Shown one piece after another: positions 1-5,756 of a stretch of 10,259 bases of DNA; position 1 is the stretch's first letter; each line of letters starts with the position of its first letter. This DNA comes from an uncultured Alcaligenaceae bacterium. Its GTDB lineage: Bacteria > Pseudomonadota > Gammaproteobacteria > Burkholderiales > Burkholderiaceae_B. The position numbers and the translations under genes were made by a program. Location: NCBI GenBank assembly GCA_937897265.1, contig CALCPT010000669.1:1-10259 (forward strand). The letters run 5' to 3'. The notes beneath the pieces were generated by a model. That model was not told where the DNA came from, did no database searches, and saw only the letters and a program-made list of their open reading frames with translations.

Positions 1-40
1 TCGTTAAAACAACTAAATAAACGCGGGCGAGCCACACCCT

Positions 41-48
41 GTTTAAAC
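41..48. promoter_or_regulatory. Operator-like 8-base palindrome GTTTAAAC upstream of first hydrolase
   Basis: GTTTAAAC is a perfect palindrome 52 bases before the likely ATG of the first hydrolase. It fits the GTnTAnAC core described for HutC-subfamily (UTRA) GntR regulators, and it shares the GTT..AAC arms with the longer palindrome at 871-886. The match is short and could be chance. I could not find a convincing -35/-10 pair around it; a TATATC at 60-65 lacks a suitable -35. The rest of bases 1-97 shows no clear feature. Confidence 0.2.
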
Positions 49-100
49 GCTCTGCGCTCTATATCAACAGAATCGTCAGGATTGGTCAATTGGAGATGTG

Positions 101-772
101 ATGGACAAACTAGAAAAATGGCGCGGCTACGTGCCGGACGAAGAACTCGAAACCTACCGTAAAGGCGGCTTTGCCCAACGAATCGGCATGGGAGAGCGCG
201 TCGCTTTACTAAATATAGACACTACACATATGTTCGTCGACCCCGCCTATTCAATGTGCGGACGCGAGATGCAATCGGTAACCAGTGCCCTAGTCACGCT
301 CACTGAGACTTTTCGTGCCCTTAACCTGCCGATTTATTACAGCCGGCGTGATGATCGGAGCCACCCGACCTATCGTGGCGCGTGGAACTTTAAGCTGGCA
401 GAGCCCGATGCCTTTCAGTACACCAGCGATCCCCGAGCTGACCAATGGCCAGACGCCTACGCCCCACGACCAGTCGATCGAATTATTTTGAAAAATAAGC
501 CTTCCTGTTTTTTTTGTACACCTCTTGAGGCTTTTTTGCGTTACGACAAAATCGACACTCTAATTATTTGCGGCATTTCTACCTCTGGTTGCGTACGCGC
601 AGGGGCGACCGATGCGTTTTCTCATAATTTCAGAGTCATTCTGGTCGATGAGGCCTGCGGCGATCGCAGCCCTCAGGCCCACCAGGCCAACATGTTTGAT
701 CTAGACATGAAATTTGCTGACGTCGAGTCTATCGCCGACGTGTTGGCAGAGCTAAACGAAAAATTCGGCTAA
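101..772 (+). CDS. Isochorismatase-family cysteine hydrolase, N-carbamoylsarcosine amidase-like
   Basis: Cytoplasmic cysteine hydrolase of the isochorismatase superfamily, 223 residues, close to the usual size. Family members cleave amide or ureido C-N bonds with a Asp-Lys-Cys triad. The candidates are all visible: Asp40 in LLNIDTTHMF, Lys131 in IILKNKPSCFF, and nucleophile Cys164 in GISTSGCVRAGATDA. The STSGCVRA segment and the following GDRSP resemble N-carbamoylsarcosine amidase and maleamate-amidase-like proteins more than nicotinamidase. The true substrate is unknown. A GTG at 98 is in frame, but ATG at 101 is preferred because GGAG at 92-95 lies 5 bases before it and only 2 before the GTG. 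The gene stands apart from the following operon by 144 bases, so it may have its own promoter. Residues 137-140 read CFFC where relatives often have Gly at the last position. An AT-rich patch with an 8-T run covers this part of the gene. Confidence 0.9.
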   Translation: MDKLEKWRGYVPDEELETYRKGGFAQRIGMGERVALLNIDTTHMFVDPAYSMCGREMQSVTSALVTLTETFRALNLPIYYSRRDDRSHPTYRGAWNFKLAEPDAFQYTSDPRADQWPDAYAPRPVDRIILKNKPSCFFCTPLEAFLRYDKIDTLIICGISTSGCVRAGATDAFSHNFRVILVDEACGDRSPQAHQANMFDLDMKFADVESIADVLAELNEKFG

Positions 773-777
773 CACCT

Positions 778-793
778 AAGCAGCTGTGCTTTT
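778..793 (+). terminator. Weak terminator-like hairpin after first hydrolase
   Basis: AAGCA (778-782) and TGCTT (787-791) form a 5-base stem around a GCTG loop, ending in a run of four T. It lies 6 bases after the TAA of the first hydrolase. Stem length and GC content are low and the T-tract is short, so it would be a poor intrinsic terminator at best. Confidence 0.2.
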
Positions 794-823
794 GAAGGTC
801 GGATACATCAATCCAATGCCGTC

Positions 824-849
824 AGGTGTTGGAGCACTCGCTTGCACCT
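824..849 (+). other. Imperfect hairpin in the gap between hydrolase and operon promoter
   Basis: AGGTG (824-828) pairs with CACCT (845-849). An inner stem of AGC (833-835) with GCT (840-842) closes on an ACTC loop, with U-G pairs and a two-base bulge between. No T-tract follows. The element is upstream of the predicted operon promoter, so it would sit in the 3' untranslated region of the first hydrolase transcript, where it might act as a 3'-end stabiliser or processing site. Its role is inference. Confidence 0.25.
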
Positions 850-853
850 CGAT

Positions 854-882
854 TTGCCAACTGAGGTACAACTTGTTATAAC
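854..882 (+). promoter_or_regulatory. Sigma70-like promoter of the DUF4387-to-GntR operon
   Basis: The -35 hexamer TTGCCA (854-859) and the -10 hexamer TATAAC (877-882) each match the consensus at five of six positions and are separated by exactly 17 bases. Transcription would begin near 888-891, leaving a leader of roughly 27 bases before the GTG start at 917. This is the only gap over 50 bases between 773 and 7957, which suits a single promoter for the eight genes that follow. The -10 box lies within the 871-886 palindrome. Confidence 0.6.
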
Positions 883-886
883 AAGT
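871..886. promoter_or_regulatory. 16-base perfect palindrome, predicted operator over the -10 box
   Basis: ACTTGTTATAACAAGT equals its own reverse complement over all 16 bases. It covers the -10 hexamer of the predicted promoter, the classic position for a repressor that blocks RNA polymerase. Its GTT..AAC core resembles operators of HutC/UTRA-type GntR regulators (GTnTAnAC), although the central two bases are AT instead of TA. The natural candidate to bind it is the GntR/UTRA protein encoded last in the same operon, giving autoregulation and induction by a pathway ligand. Palindromy is observed; binding is inferred. Confidence 0.6.
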
Positions 887-916
887 CAATAAACGAATAA
901 TAATAAAGGAGCGAGC

Positions 917-1222
917 GTGCCCCGACTAACAGACATTGCCACGGTGATTCGCAGTAAAAACGCAGGGCCGTTGACCCTATCCTTTGATTTGATGTTTCCG
1001 ACCGACGAGGCGTTTGAAGCCGCCAAGCTCGCACCGACTTTACAGCCTGCTGCTCTAGCACGACTCTATAACGTGTCATCTGCTGACGTGACCGTAACAC
1101 CCTATCAAGCGGCGCGGGCAATCAAGATCGCGATGCCGCGTGCAATTGTCTCGGGCTCCCCGGGCGATCACGACGTCTATGGCGCACAACAACATGTGCC
1201 TTTACTGGATCTTGAAATATGA
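917..1222 (+). CDS. DUF4387-family small protein, partner of AtuA
   Basis: A 101-residue protein recognised as DUF4387 by two blocks: RSKNAGP at residues 12-18, and SGSPGDHDVYGAQQH at 79-93, followed by PLLDLE near the C-terminus. It has no signal peptide or membrane segment and should be cytoplasmic. The biochemical role of the family is not established; it is regularly encoded beside AtuA (DUF1446) proteins, as here, so a subunit or domain partner role is inferred. Start: GTG at 917, with AAGGAG at 906-911 five bases upstream; no ATG fits better. Its TGA overlaps the AtuA ATG as ATGA (1219-1222), pointing to translational coupling and roughly equal production. It is the first gene of the predicted operon, downstream of the promoter at 854-882. 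Confidence 0.9.
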   Translation: MPRLTDIATVIRSKNAGPLTLSFDLMFPTDEAFEAAKLAPTLQPAALARLYNVSSADVTVTPYQAARAIKIAMPRAIVSGSPGDHDVYGAQQHVPLLDLEI

Positions 1223-2595
1223 GCGCCGTCAAAGCTTTACTCACACGCAAACCATCGGTGTTAAAGGTGCTTTCGGCCTCTGGGCAATTAGGCTACGGAA
1301 TCCCCGAGCAAGCACTCGCCGCCGGCTTGACCCGCGAACCCGATTTCATTGGCTGTGACATGGGCTCGGTTGACCCGGGTCCGGTGTATTTAGGCTCAGG
1401 TGAAATGGCGACGAGCCCATCGATCACTAAGCGCGATCTGACTGCCGTACTCCTTGGTGCGCGCAGGCTTAACGTACCTCTCATTATTGGTACGGCAGGT
1501 ACCGCAGGCGCAGCACCTCACCTTGAGGCAACGCTGGACATGATTCGCGAAATTTCACGCGAACACAGCTTACATTTTCGCCTTGCCACGATTCGCTCTG
1601 ATCTCACTGCCGCACGCGTGGGTCAAGCGCTTTCTGCGGGCGAACTCAAAGCACTTGGCGGCAATCTGCCTGTCACTCAGGCGGATTTAAATGCCTGCTC
1701 GCATCTTGTTGGTCAAGTTGGCTGCGCGCCGTTCGAACGTGCGCTCGCACTAGAACCAGACGTCATCATTGCTGGCAGAGCATGCGATACAGCGGTCTTT
1801 GCCAGCTTGCCAAAAATGCTGGGCTTTGACATGGCAAATGTCATGCATATGGCAAAAATCATTGAATGCACATCTATTTGCTGCGAACCCGGCGGGCGCG
1901 ATGCGATGCTTGCCACACTCGATGCAAAGGGCTTTACCCTTGAGAGCATGAACCCGGCACGGCGAGCCACCCCACTTTCAGTCGCTGCACACAGCCTATA
2001 TGAGCAAGCCGATCCGATTAGCTTTACCGAGCCTGACGGCACACTGAAGGTAGACGCCGCACGTTACACCGCGGTTGACGAGCGCCGAACTCATGTTACG
2101 GGCGCCACCTGGCAACCTGCTATACGCACAACGATCAAGGTCGAAGGAAGCGCCTTGGTGGGTCATCGTGCAGTGCTGCTTGCAGGGACTGCAGACCCGC
2201 GCTTCATTGAGCAGCTGCGACCGATCCTTGCCACTGTCGAACAAACGACGCGCGGACTTGTCGCCGGTGACTACGAAATTTATCCCAGACTTTACGGCTT
2301 AGACGGTGTGGCACTCTGGACTCAAACACCCGGCGTACAAGCCGCGCGCGAGGTCTTCGTCTTGATCGAAATCATTGCACGCACACCTGACCTCGCCATG
2401 GCTGCAGCAAAAACGTTCAAACAATTTTTTCTGCATCAGGGTTTTTCAGGTCGACAGTGCACGGGCGGCAACATTGCGTTTCCGTTTACGCCGCCCGAAT
2501 TGGTCGGCGGCCCAGCTTACCGTTTCGCGGCGTATCACGTGATGCCCGCTGATGATCACGAACAGTTATTTCCCGTTTCACTCGAGCAAATTTAA
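1219..2595 (+). CDS. AtuA-family protein (DUF1446, acyclic terpene utilisation family)
   Basis: A 458-residue soluble protein of the AtuA/DUF1446 family. Family features seen are GYGIPEQAL near residue 25, GCDMGSVDPGPVYLGSG (45-61), an IIGTAGTAGA loop (89-98), IIAGRACDTAVFA (183-195), CCEPGGRD (221-228) and FSGRQCTGGNIAFPFTPPE (409-427). AtuA was named from the citronellol/geraniol catabolic cluster of Pseudomonas, but its reaction remains unassigned to my knowledge. The Gly-rich loops and conserved Asp/Cys residues suggest an enzyme. At 458 residues this is the short form that pairs with a separate DUF4387 protein; longer AtuA proteins carry an extra C-terminal domain. No terpene genes (acyl-CoA carboxylase, citronellyl-CoA dehydrogenase) lie nearby, so the terpene label should not be read as function here. 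The start is the ATG inside the ATGA overlap with DUF4387. Confidence 0.9.
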   Translation: MSAVKALLTRKPSVLKVLSASGQLGYGIPEQALAAGLTREPDFIGCDMGSVDPGPVYLGSGEMATSPSITKRDLTAVLLGARRLNVPLIIGTAGTAGAAPHLEATLDMIREISREHSLHFRLATIRSDLTAARVGQALSAGELKALGGNLPVTQADLNACSHLVGQVGCAPFERALALEPDVIIAGRACDTAVFASLPKMLGFDMANVMHMAKIIECTSICCEPGGRDAMLATLDAKGFTLESMNPARRATPLSVAAHSLYEQADPISFTEPDGTLKVDAARYTAVDERRTHVTGATWQPAIRTTIKVEGSALVGHRAVLLAGTADPRFIEQLRPILATVEQTTRGLVAGDYEIYPRLYGLDGVALWTQTPGVQAAREVFVLIEIIARTPDLAMAAAKTFKQFFLHQGFSGRQCTGGNIAFPFTPPELVGGPAYRFAAYHVMPADDHEQLFPVSLEQI

Positions 2596-2641
2596 TCGCG
2601 ATAACACGCGACTAAACACGCGTCATTACAGGATGCCTTAA

Positions 2642-3310
2642 ATGAAAACTATCATGGGTCGCGAAGTCTTAGATACCCTTGACGAACTTGTTGATCCGCG
2701 CTGGACTGCGGTCATCGTCGTCGATGTTCAAAATGATTTTTGTCATGTCGACGGCCACTTTGCAAAGTTCGGAAAAGATGTCGCACGCATGGCACCAGCC
2801 GTCAAAAAAATGGTTGATTTTGTGACTAAAGCACAGGCTCTTGGAATGCGTACGATTTTTTTACGCCAAGCCTCACTGCCCGATGCCCGCATGGACTCAC
2901 CGGCATGGCTACGTTTTAAGACGCGCGACGGCAAGGCGCCCGATTACACCAAGCCCGGAACCTGGGGCTATGAATTTGTAGACGGCTTAACTGTTCAAAA
3001 AGGCGACTGGGTTGTCGAGAAATTTCGCCCGGACGGCTTTGTCGGAACCAATCTTGATCACATCTTGCGTACACAAGGCATTCAGAGTGTGATTATTTTA
3101 GGCACAGTGACTGAAGGGTGTGTCGAATCCACAGTGCGGTCTGCCTCATATCACGACTACTACGTGGTCGTACTTGAAGACGCTGTCGCAACTCCCAATG
3201 CCCTACTCCACGAAGGTTCCTTAAACTTTTTCCGTGCGCGCTATCCCATCTTTACCTGTGACGCCGTTCTCGCGGCCATTCAAACTGCAAAACAAAAGGC
3301 CCTCACATGA
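2642..3310 (+). CDS. Isochorismatase-family cysteine hydrolase, biuret/ureidoacrylate hydrolase-like
   Basis: Second isochorismatase-superfamily hydrolase, 222 residues, cytoplasmic. The expected triad is present: Asp28 in VIVVDVQNDFC, Lys127 in VVEKFRPDGF and nucleophile Cys160 in LGTVTEGCVESTVRSA. The DVQNDFC start and TEGCVEST nucleophile segment, which includes a Glu two residues before Cys, are closer to the RutB/biuret-amidohydrolase side of the superfamily than to the 101-772 protein. The two are therefore different subfamilies, not a recent duplication. A likely job is hydrolysis of an amide or ureido intermediate, releasing ammonia or carbamate; the substrate is not deducible. Start: ATG 2642 with AGGA at 2630-2633, eight bases upstream. 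It follows the AtuA gene by 46 bases and overlaps the lyase gene by ATGA at 3307-3310. Confidence 0.9.
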   Translation: MKTIMGREVLDTLDELVDPRWTAVIVVDVQNDFCHVDGHFAKFGKDVARMAPAVKKMVDFVTKAQALGMRTIFLRQASLPDARMDSPAWLRFKTRDGKAPDYTKPGTWGYEFVDGLTVQKGDWVVEKFRPDGFVGTNLDHILRTQGIQSVIILGTVTEGCVESTVRSASYHDYYVVVLEDAVATPNALLHEGSLNFFRARYPIFTCDAVLAAIQTAKQKALT

Positions 3311-4233
3311 GTCTCTCAATGCCTCTATCCCTGGGTATTCATCCCGGCAAAAATCAACAACTGCGCGCACTCATTGCTGACCCCGCGCTCCTAGTCGCGC
3401 CTGGCGCCTTTGACTGCCTAACGATTCGACTGGCCGAACAGGCCGGATGCAAAGCGGCTTACATGACCGGCTCAGGGGTGTCGATCACGCGTCTAGGGGC
3501 ACCCGATGTTGCTCTGTTATCTTTTGCCGAAATTGTGGATCAGGCCAAGCGGATGGCGGACGTCACAACCATCCCCATCATTGCCGATGCCGACACTGGG
3601 TATGGCGGGCCGCTAAATGTGATTCGTACCGTTCGTGAGTTCGAGCGCGCGGGCATCAGTGGCATCCAGATCGAAGATCAACAGTGGCCCAAGCGCTGCG
3701 GACATGAGCCCGGTCGTAAGATCGTCTCGACCGAAGAAATGGTCGGGCGTATTAAAGCCGCAGTGGATACGCGGCACGATCCGAATGTCGTCATCATCGC
3801 GCGCACCGATGCGCGCAGTGATCTCGGCATCAACGCGGCGATTGAACGCTCGCAGCGCTACGCCGAGGCGGGGGCTGACGTGTGCTTTCTTGAGTCGCCC
3901 GAATCGGCCGATGAGATGCGTCTACTCAACCAACAACTCAAGGTGCCCACGCTCGCCAATCTCGTTGAAGGGGGACGCACGCCCATGCTACCCGTTGATC
4001 AACTCACCGATTTGGGCTACAGCATCGCGATCTTTCCGAATTCGATGACTCGCGTGATTGCCTCGGTCGGCAAGGCGCTGTACACAGAGTTAGCACGCAA
4101 TGGCTCTAGCGCGGCATTCTCGGATCGCATGGTCGACCATCGCAGCCTTTGGAATCTTTTTGAGTACCCGGCTTTTATGGAGCTTGAGAGCCGTTATGTC
4201 CAATCCACCGCATCTGAGGAGTCAACAAAATGA
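3307..4233 (+). CDS. Isocitrate lyase/PEP mutase-family C-C lyase
   Basis: A 308-residue TIM-barrel enzyme of the ICL/PEP mutase superfamily, similar in layout to 2-methylisocitrate lyase (PrpB) and 2,3-dimethylmalate lyase. Motifs in order: PGAFDCL (32-38), TGSGVS (54-59), the metal-binding ADADTGYGG (93-101), QIEDQ (121-125), the lyase motif KRCGH (129-133) with catalytic-loop Cys131, ARTDAR (165-170), LESP (195-198) and NLVEGGRTP (218-226). The intact KRCGH loop favours a true lyase that splits a 2-hydroxy-dicarboxylate, often to pyruvate or glyoxylate plus a second acid. It argues against a phosphonopyruvate mutase or an oxaloacetate decarboxylase lacking that Cys. Such databases often label this family 'carboxyvinyl-carboxyphosphonate phosphorylmutase', which is unlikely here. 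It overlaps both neighbours by ATGA, so it is tightly coupled to the hydrolase and to the TRAP binding protein. It probably performs the last carbon-chain cleavage of the pathway. Confidence 0.9.
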   Translation: MSLSMPLSLGIHPGKNQQLRALIADPALLVAPGAFDCLTIRLAEQAGCKAAYMTGSGVSITRLGAPDVALLSFAEIVDQAKRMADVTTIPIIADADTGYGGPLNVIRTVREFERAGISGIQIEDQQWPKRCGHEPGRKIVSTEEMVGRIKAAVDTRHDPNVVIIARTDARSDLGINAAIERSQRYAEAGADVCFLESPESADEMRLLNQQLKVPTLANLVEGGRTPMLPVDQLTDLGYSIAIFPNSMTRVIASVGKALYTELARNGSSAAFSDRMVDHRSLWNLFEYPAFMELESRYVQSTASEESTK

Positions 4234-5222
4234 AGAGCCTTCGCATTGCACTCGCAGCAAGTATCAGCATTGTTTCAGCAGGATTCTCGCTCACCCACTC
4301 GGCACATGCGGTTGAGTGGAACGCCTACACCTATGCCCCCGCAGCAACGTTGGCAGGCGCTCGTGGTTTACAGACTATTACTGAACGAGTCGCCAAAGAA
4401 ACTAACGGCGAATTAAAAATTAATTACCATTTGGCGGGCGCCGTTCCGATCAAAACGACCACGATTACTCAGGCTGTTGCAGAAGGCACCATGCAGCTCG
4501 GTGATGATGGCCTCTATCAGGGCAATATTCCAATCGGTGGCTTACTGCAGCTGCCCATGCTATTAGTCACGACCGAGCATCTTGAAATCGCCCTCAAAAT
4601 CATGATGCCCTACATTGAAAAAGCCTACGCCTCAAAAGGGGTGCAAGTGATCGGCGGCTATTACTACCCATTACAAGTCTCGTGGTCGCGCAATAAGCTT
4701 GAATCGTTGGCAGACTTAAAAGGCCAAAAAATGCGCGTGACCTCGCCCGAGCAGTCAGCCTTTGTTCGCCAATTCGGCGGCGTACCCGCTACCTTAGGTG
4801 CTGAAGAGGTGCCCTCAGGTTTGGATACGGGTGTCATCAGCGGCGTCTTCACTGCTAGCTCAGGCGGAGGAAAAATTTGGGGTGACTTGCTGAAATATAG
4901 CTACCGCTTAGGACCTAATTTCTTCAACGCCTTCATCATCGTCAATAAAAAAGCCTACGACAAGTTAACTCCCGACACTCAAGTCAAGCTCAAAAACATC
5001 GTGGCTGATGTGATGCCCTGGAATACCAAAACACTTTTTGAAGAAGAAGACCAGGTGACTGCTGCGCTACGGGCCAAAGGGATGAAGATCACTGAGGCAA
5101 CAGCTGCTGATATGGCCTTAGGTGCGAAGATGATGGAACCCTATTGGAAAACCTGGGCAGAGAAGCAAGGCCCAGACGCAGTTGAGGCACTTGGCAAAAT
5201 CCGCGCAGCAATTGGTCGCTAA
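4230..5222 (+). CDS. TRAP transporter solute-binding protein, DctP family
   Basis: Periplasmic solute receptor of a TRAP transporter, 330 residues. The N-terminus is a Sec signal peptide: MKSLR, a hydrophobic core to about residue 22, then AHA with cleavage expected between residues 27 and 28 (AHA/VEW). The mature domain shows the usual DctP layout. LKGQKMRV (163-170) contains Arg169, the conserved arginine that normally pairs with the substrate carboxylate, and the following EEVPSGLDTGVISG (192-205) matches the hinge block PxEVYxALxxGxVDG in modified form. The ligand is therefore most likely an organic acid. The start has a strong GAGGAG (4216-4221), eight bases upstream, and sits in an ATGA overlap with the lyase gene. 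The strong ribosome-binding site agrees with the high stoichiometry needed for a periplasmic receptor. The DctQ gene follows after 9 bases. Confidence 0.93.
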   Translation: MKSLRIALAASISIVSAGFSLTHSAHAVEWNAYTYAPAATLAGARGLQTITERVAKETNGELKINYHLAGAVPIKTTTITQAVAEGTMQLGDDGLYQGNIPIGGLLQLPMLLVTTEHLEIALKIMMPYIEKAYASKGVQVIGGYYYPLQVSWSRNKLESLADLKGQKMRVTSPEQSAFVRQFGGVPATLGAEEVPSGLDTGVISGVFTASSGGGKIWGDLLKYSYRLGPNFFNAFIIVNKKAYDKLTPDTQVKLKNIVADVMPWNTKTLFEEEDQVTAALRAKGMKITEATAADMALGAKMMEPYWKTWAEKQGPDAVEALGKIRAAIGR

Positions 5223-5231
5223 AGGTCAACC

Positions 5232-5756
5232 ATGAACACCACGACGAACAGTACAGAAGAGCATTACTGGGGCAAGGGATTTATCGACGGCACCATGGTG
5301 TTTTGTCAGCTCGCCATGCTTGCGATGATGCTGTTAGTCGTGGCAGAGGTCGCCGCGCGACTAATGGGCTTTAATCTCGAATTATCCGAAGAGTTCGGTG
5401 GCTATTTATTAGTGACCGTCTCTTTTTTAAGCTTGGCTGGTTGTGCTATGCACAATAGCTTTCATCAAGTTGAATTAATCACCAGTCGCCTATCCGCGCA
5501 GCAAAACCGCATACTGATGGTGATCTTTATTTTGATCGCCTTGGCAACTTCAGTGATCCTGGACTATCACCTCATTAACTTTGTCATCGCTAGTTACGTG
5601 CGCAATGACCTGGCGCCGACCTTGTTAGAGACGCCGCTCTGGATCCCCAGACTCGTGATGCCCCTTGGGATCACATTGCTATGCATGGCACTGGTCGTGA
5701 TGTTATTGCGTGATGTCAAACGGGTCATCAAAAACGCCTCAGGAGCAAACCAATGA
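5232..5756 (+). CDS. TRAP transporter small membrane subunit, DctQ family
   Basis: Small integral membrane subunit of the TRAP transporter, 174 residues with four predicted membrane helices at about residues 20-43, 57-75, 93-117 and 138-160, the standard DctQ topology. ELSEEFGGYLLV (50-61), an acidic pair followed by a helix, is the typical DctQ block between helices 1 and 2. It forms the membrane complex with the DctM protein encoded next and lies in the inner membrane. The start ATG 5232 has AAAGG at 5221-5225, overlapping the DctP stop codon and six bases away. Its TGA overlaps the DctM ATG as ATGA (5753-5756). Confidence 0.92.
   Translation: MNTTTNSTEEHYWGKGFIDGTMVFCQLAMLAMMLLVVAEVAARLMGFNLELSEEFGGYLLVTVSFLSLAGCAMHNSFHQVELITSRLSAQQNRILMVIFILIALATSVILDYHLINFVIASYVRNDLAPTLLETPLWIPRLVMPLGITLLCMALVVMLLRDVKRVIKNASGANQ

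Noticed and set aside
3..20. Possible tail of an upstream gene, reading VKTTK then TAA in frame 3
   Set aside because: Six codons are too few to tell from chance and no family signal is visible.
60..65. TATATC as a -10 box for the first hydrolase
   Set aside because: No acceptable -35 hexamer lies 16-18 bases upstream; the promoter may be elsewhere or outside the window.
508..537. Eight-T run and CCTCTTGAGG followed by six T inside the first hydrolase, resembling a slippage tract or terminator
   Set aside because: The reading frame is intact through all catalytic motifs, the stem allows only three base pairs with a workable loop, and the T codons encode a family-typical Phe-Phe.
1219..2595. 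Terpene degradation role from the AtuA family name
   Set aside because: None of the other citronellol/geraniol pathway genes are present, and the neighbours point to organic-acid metabolism.
3307..4233. Phosphonate metabolism role (PEP mutase or carboxyphosphonoenolpyruvate mutase)
   Set aside because: The KRCGH lyase loop is intact and no phosphonate genes are nearby.
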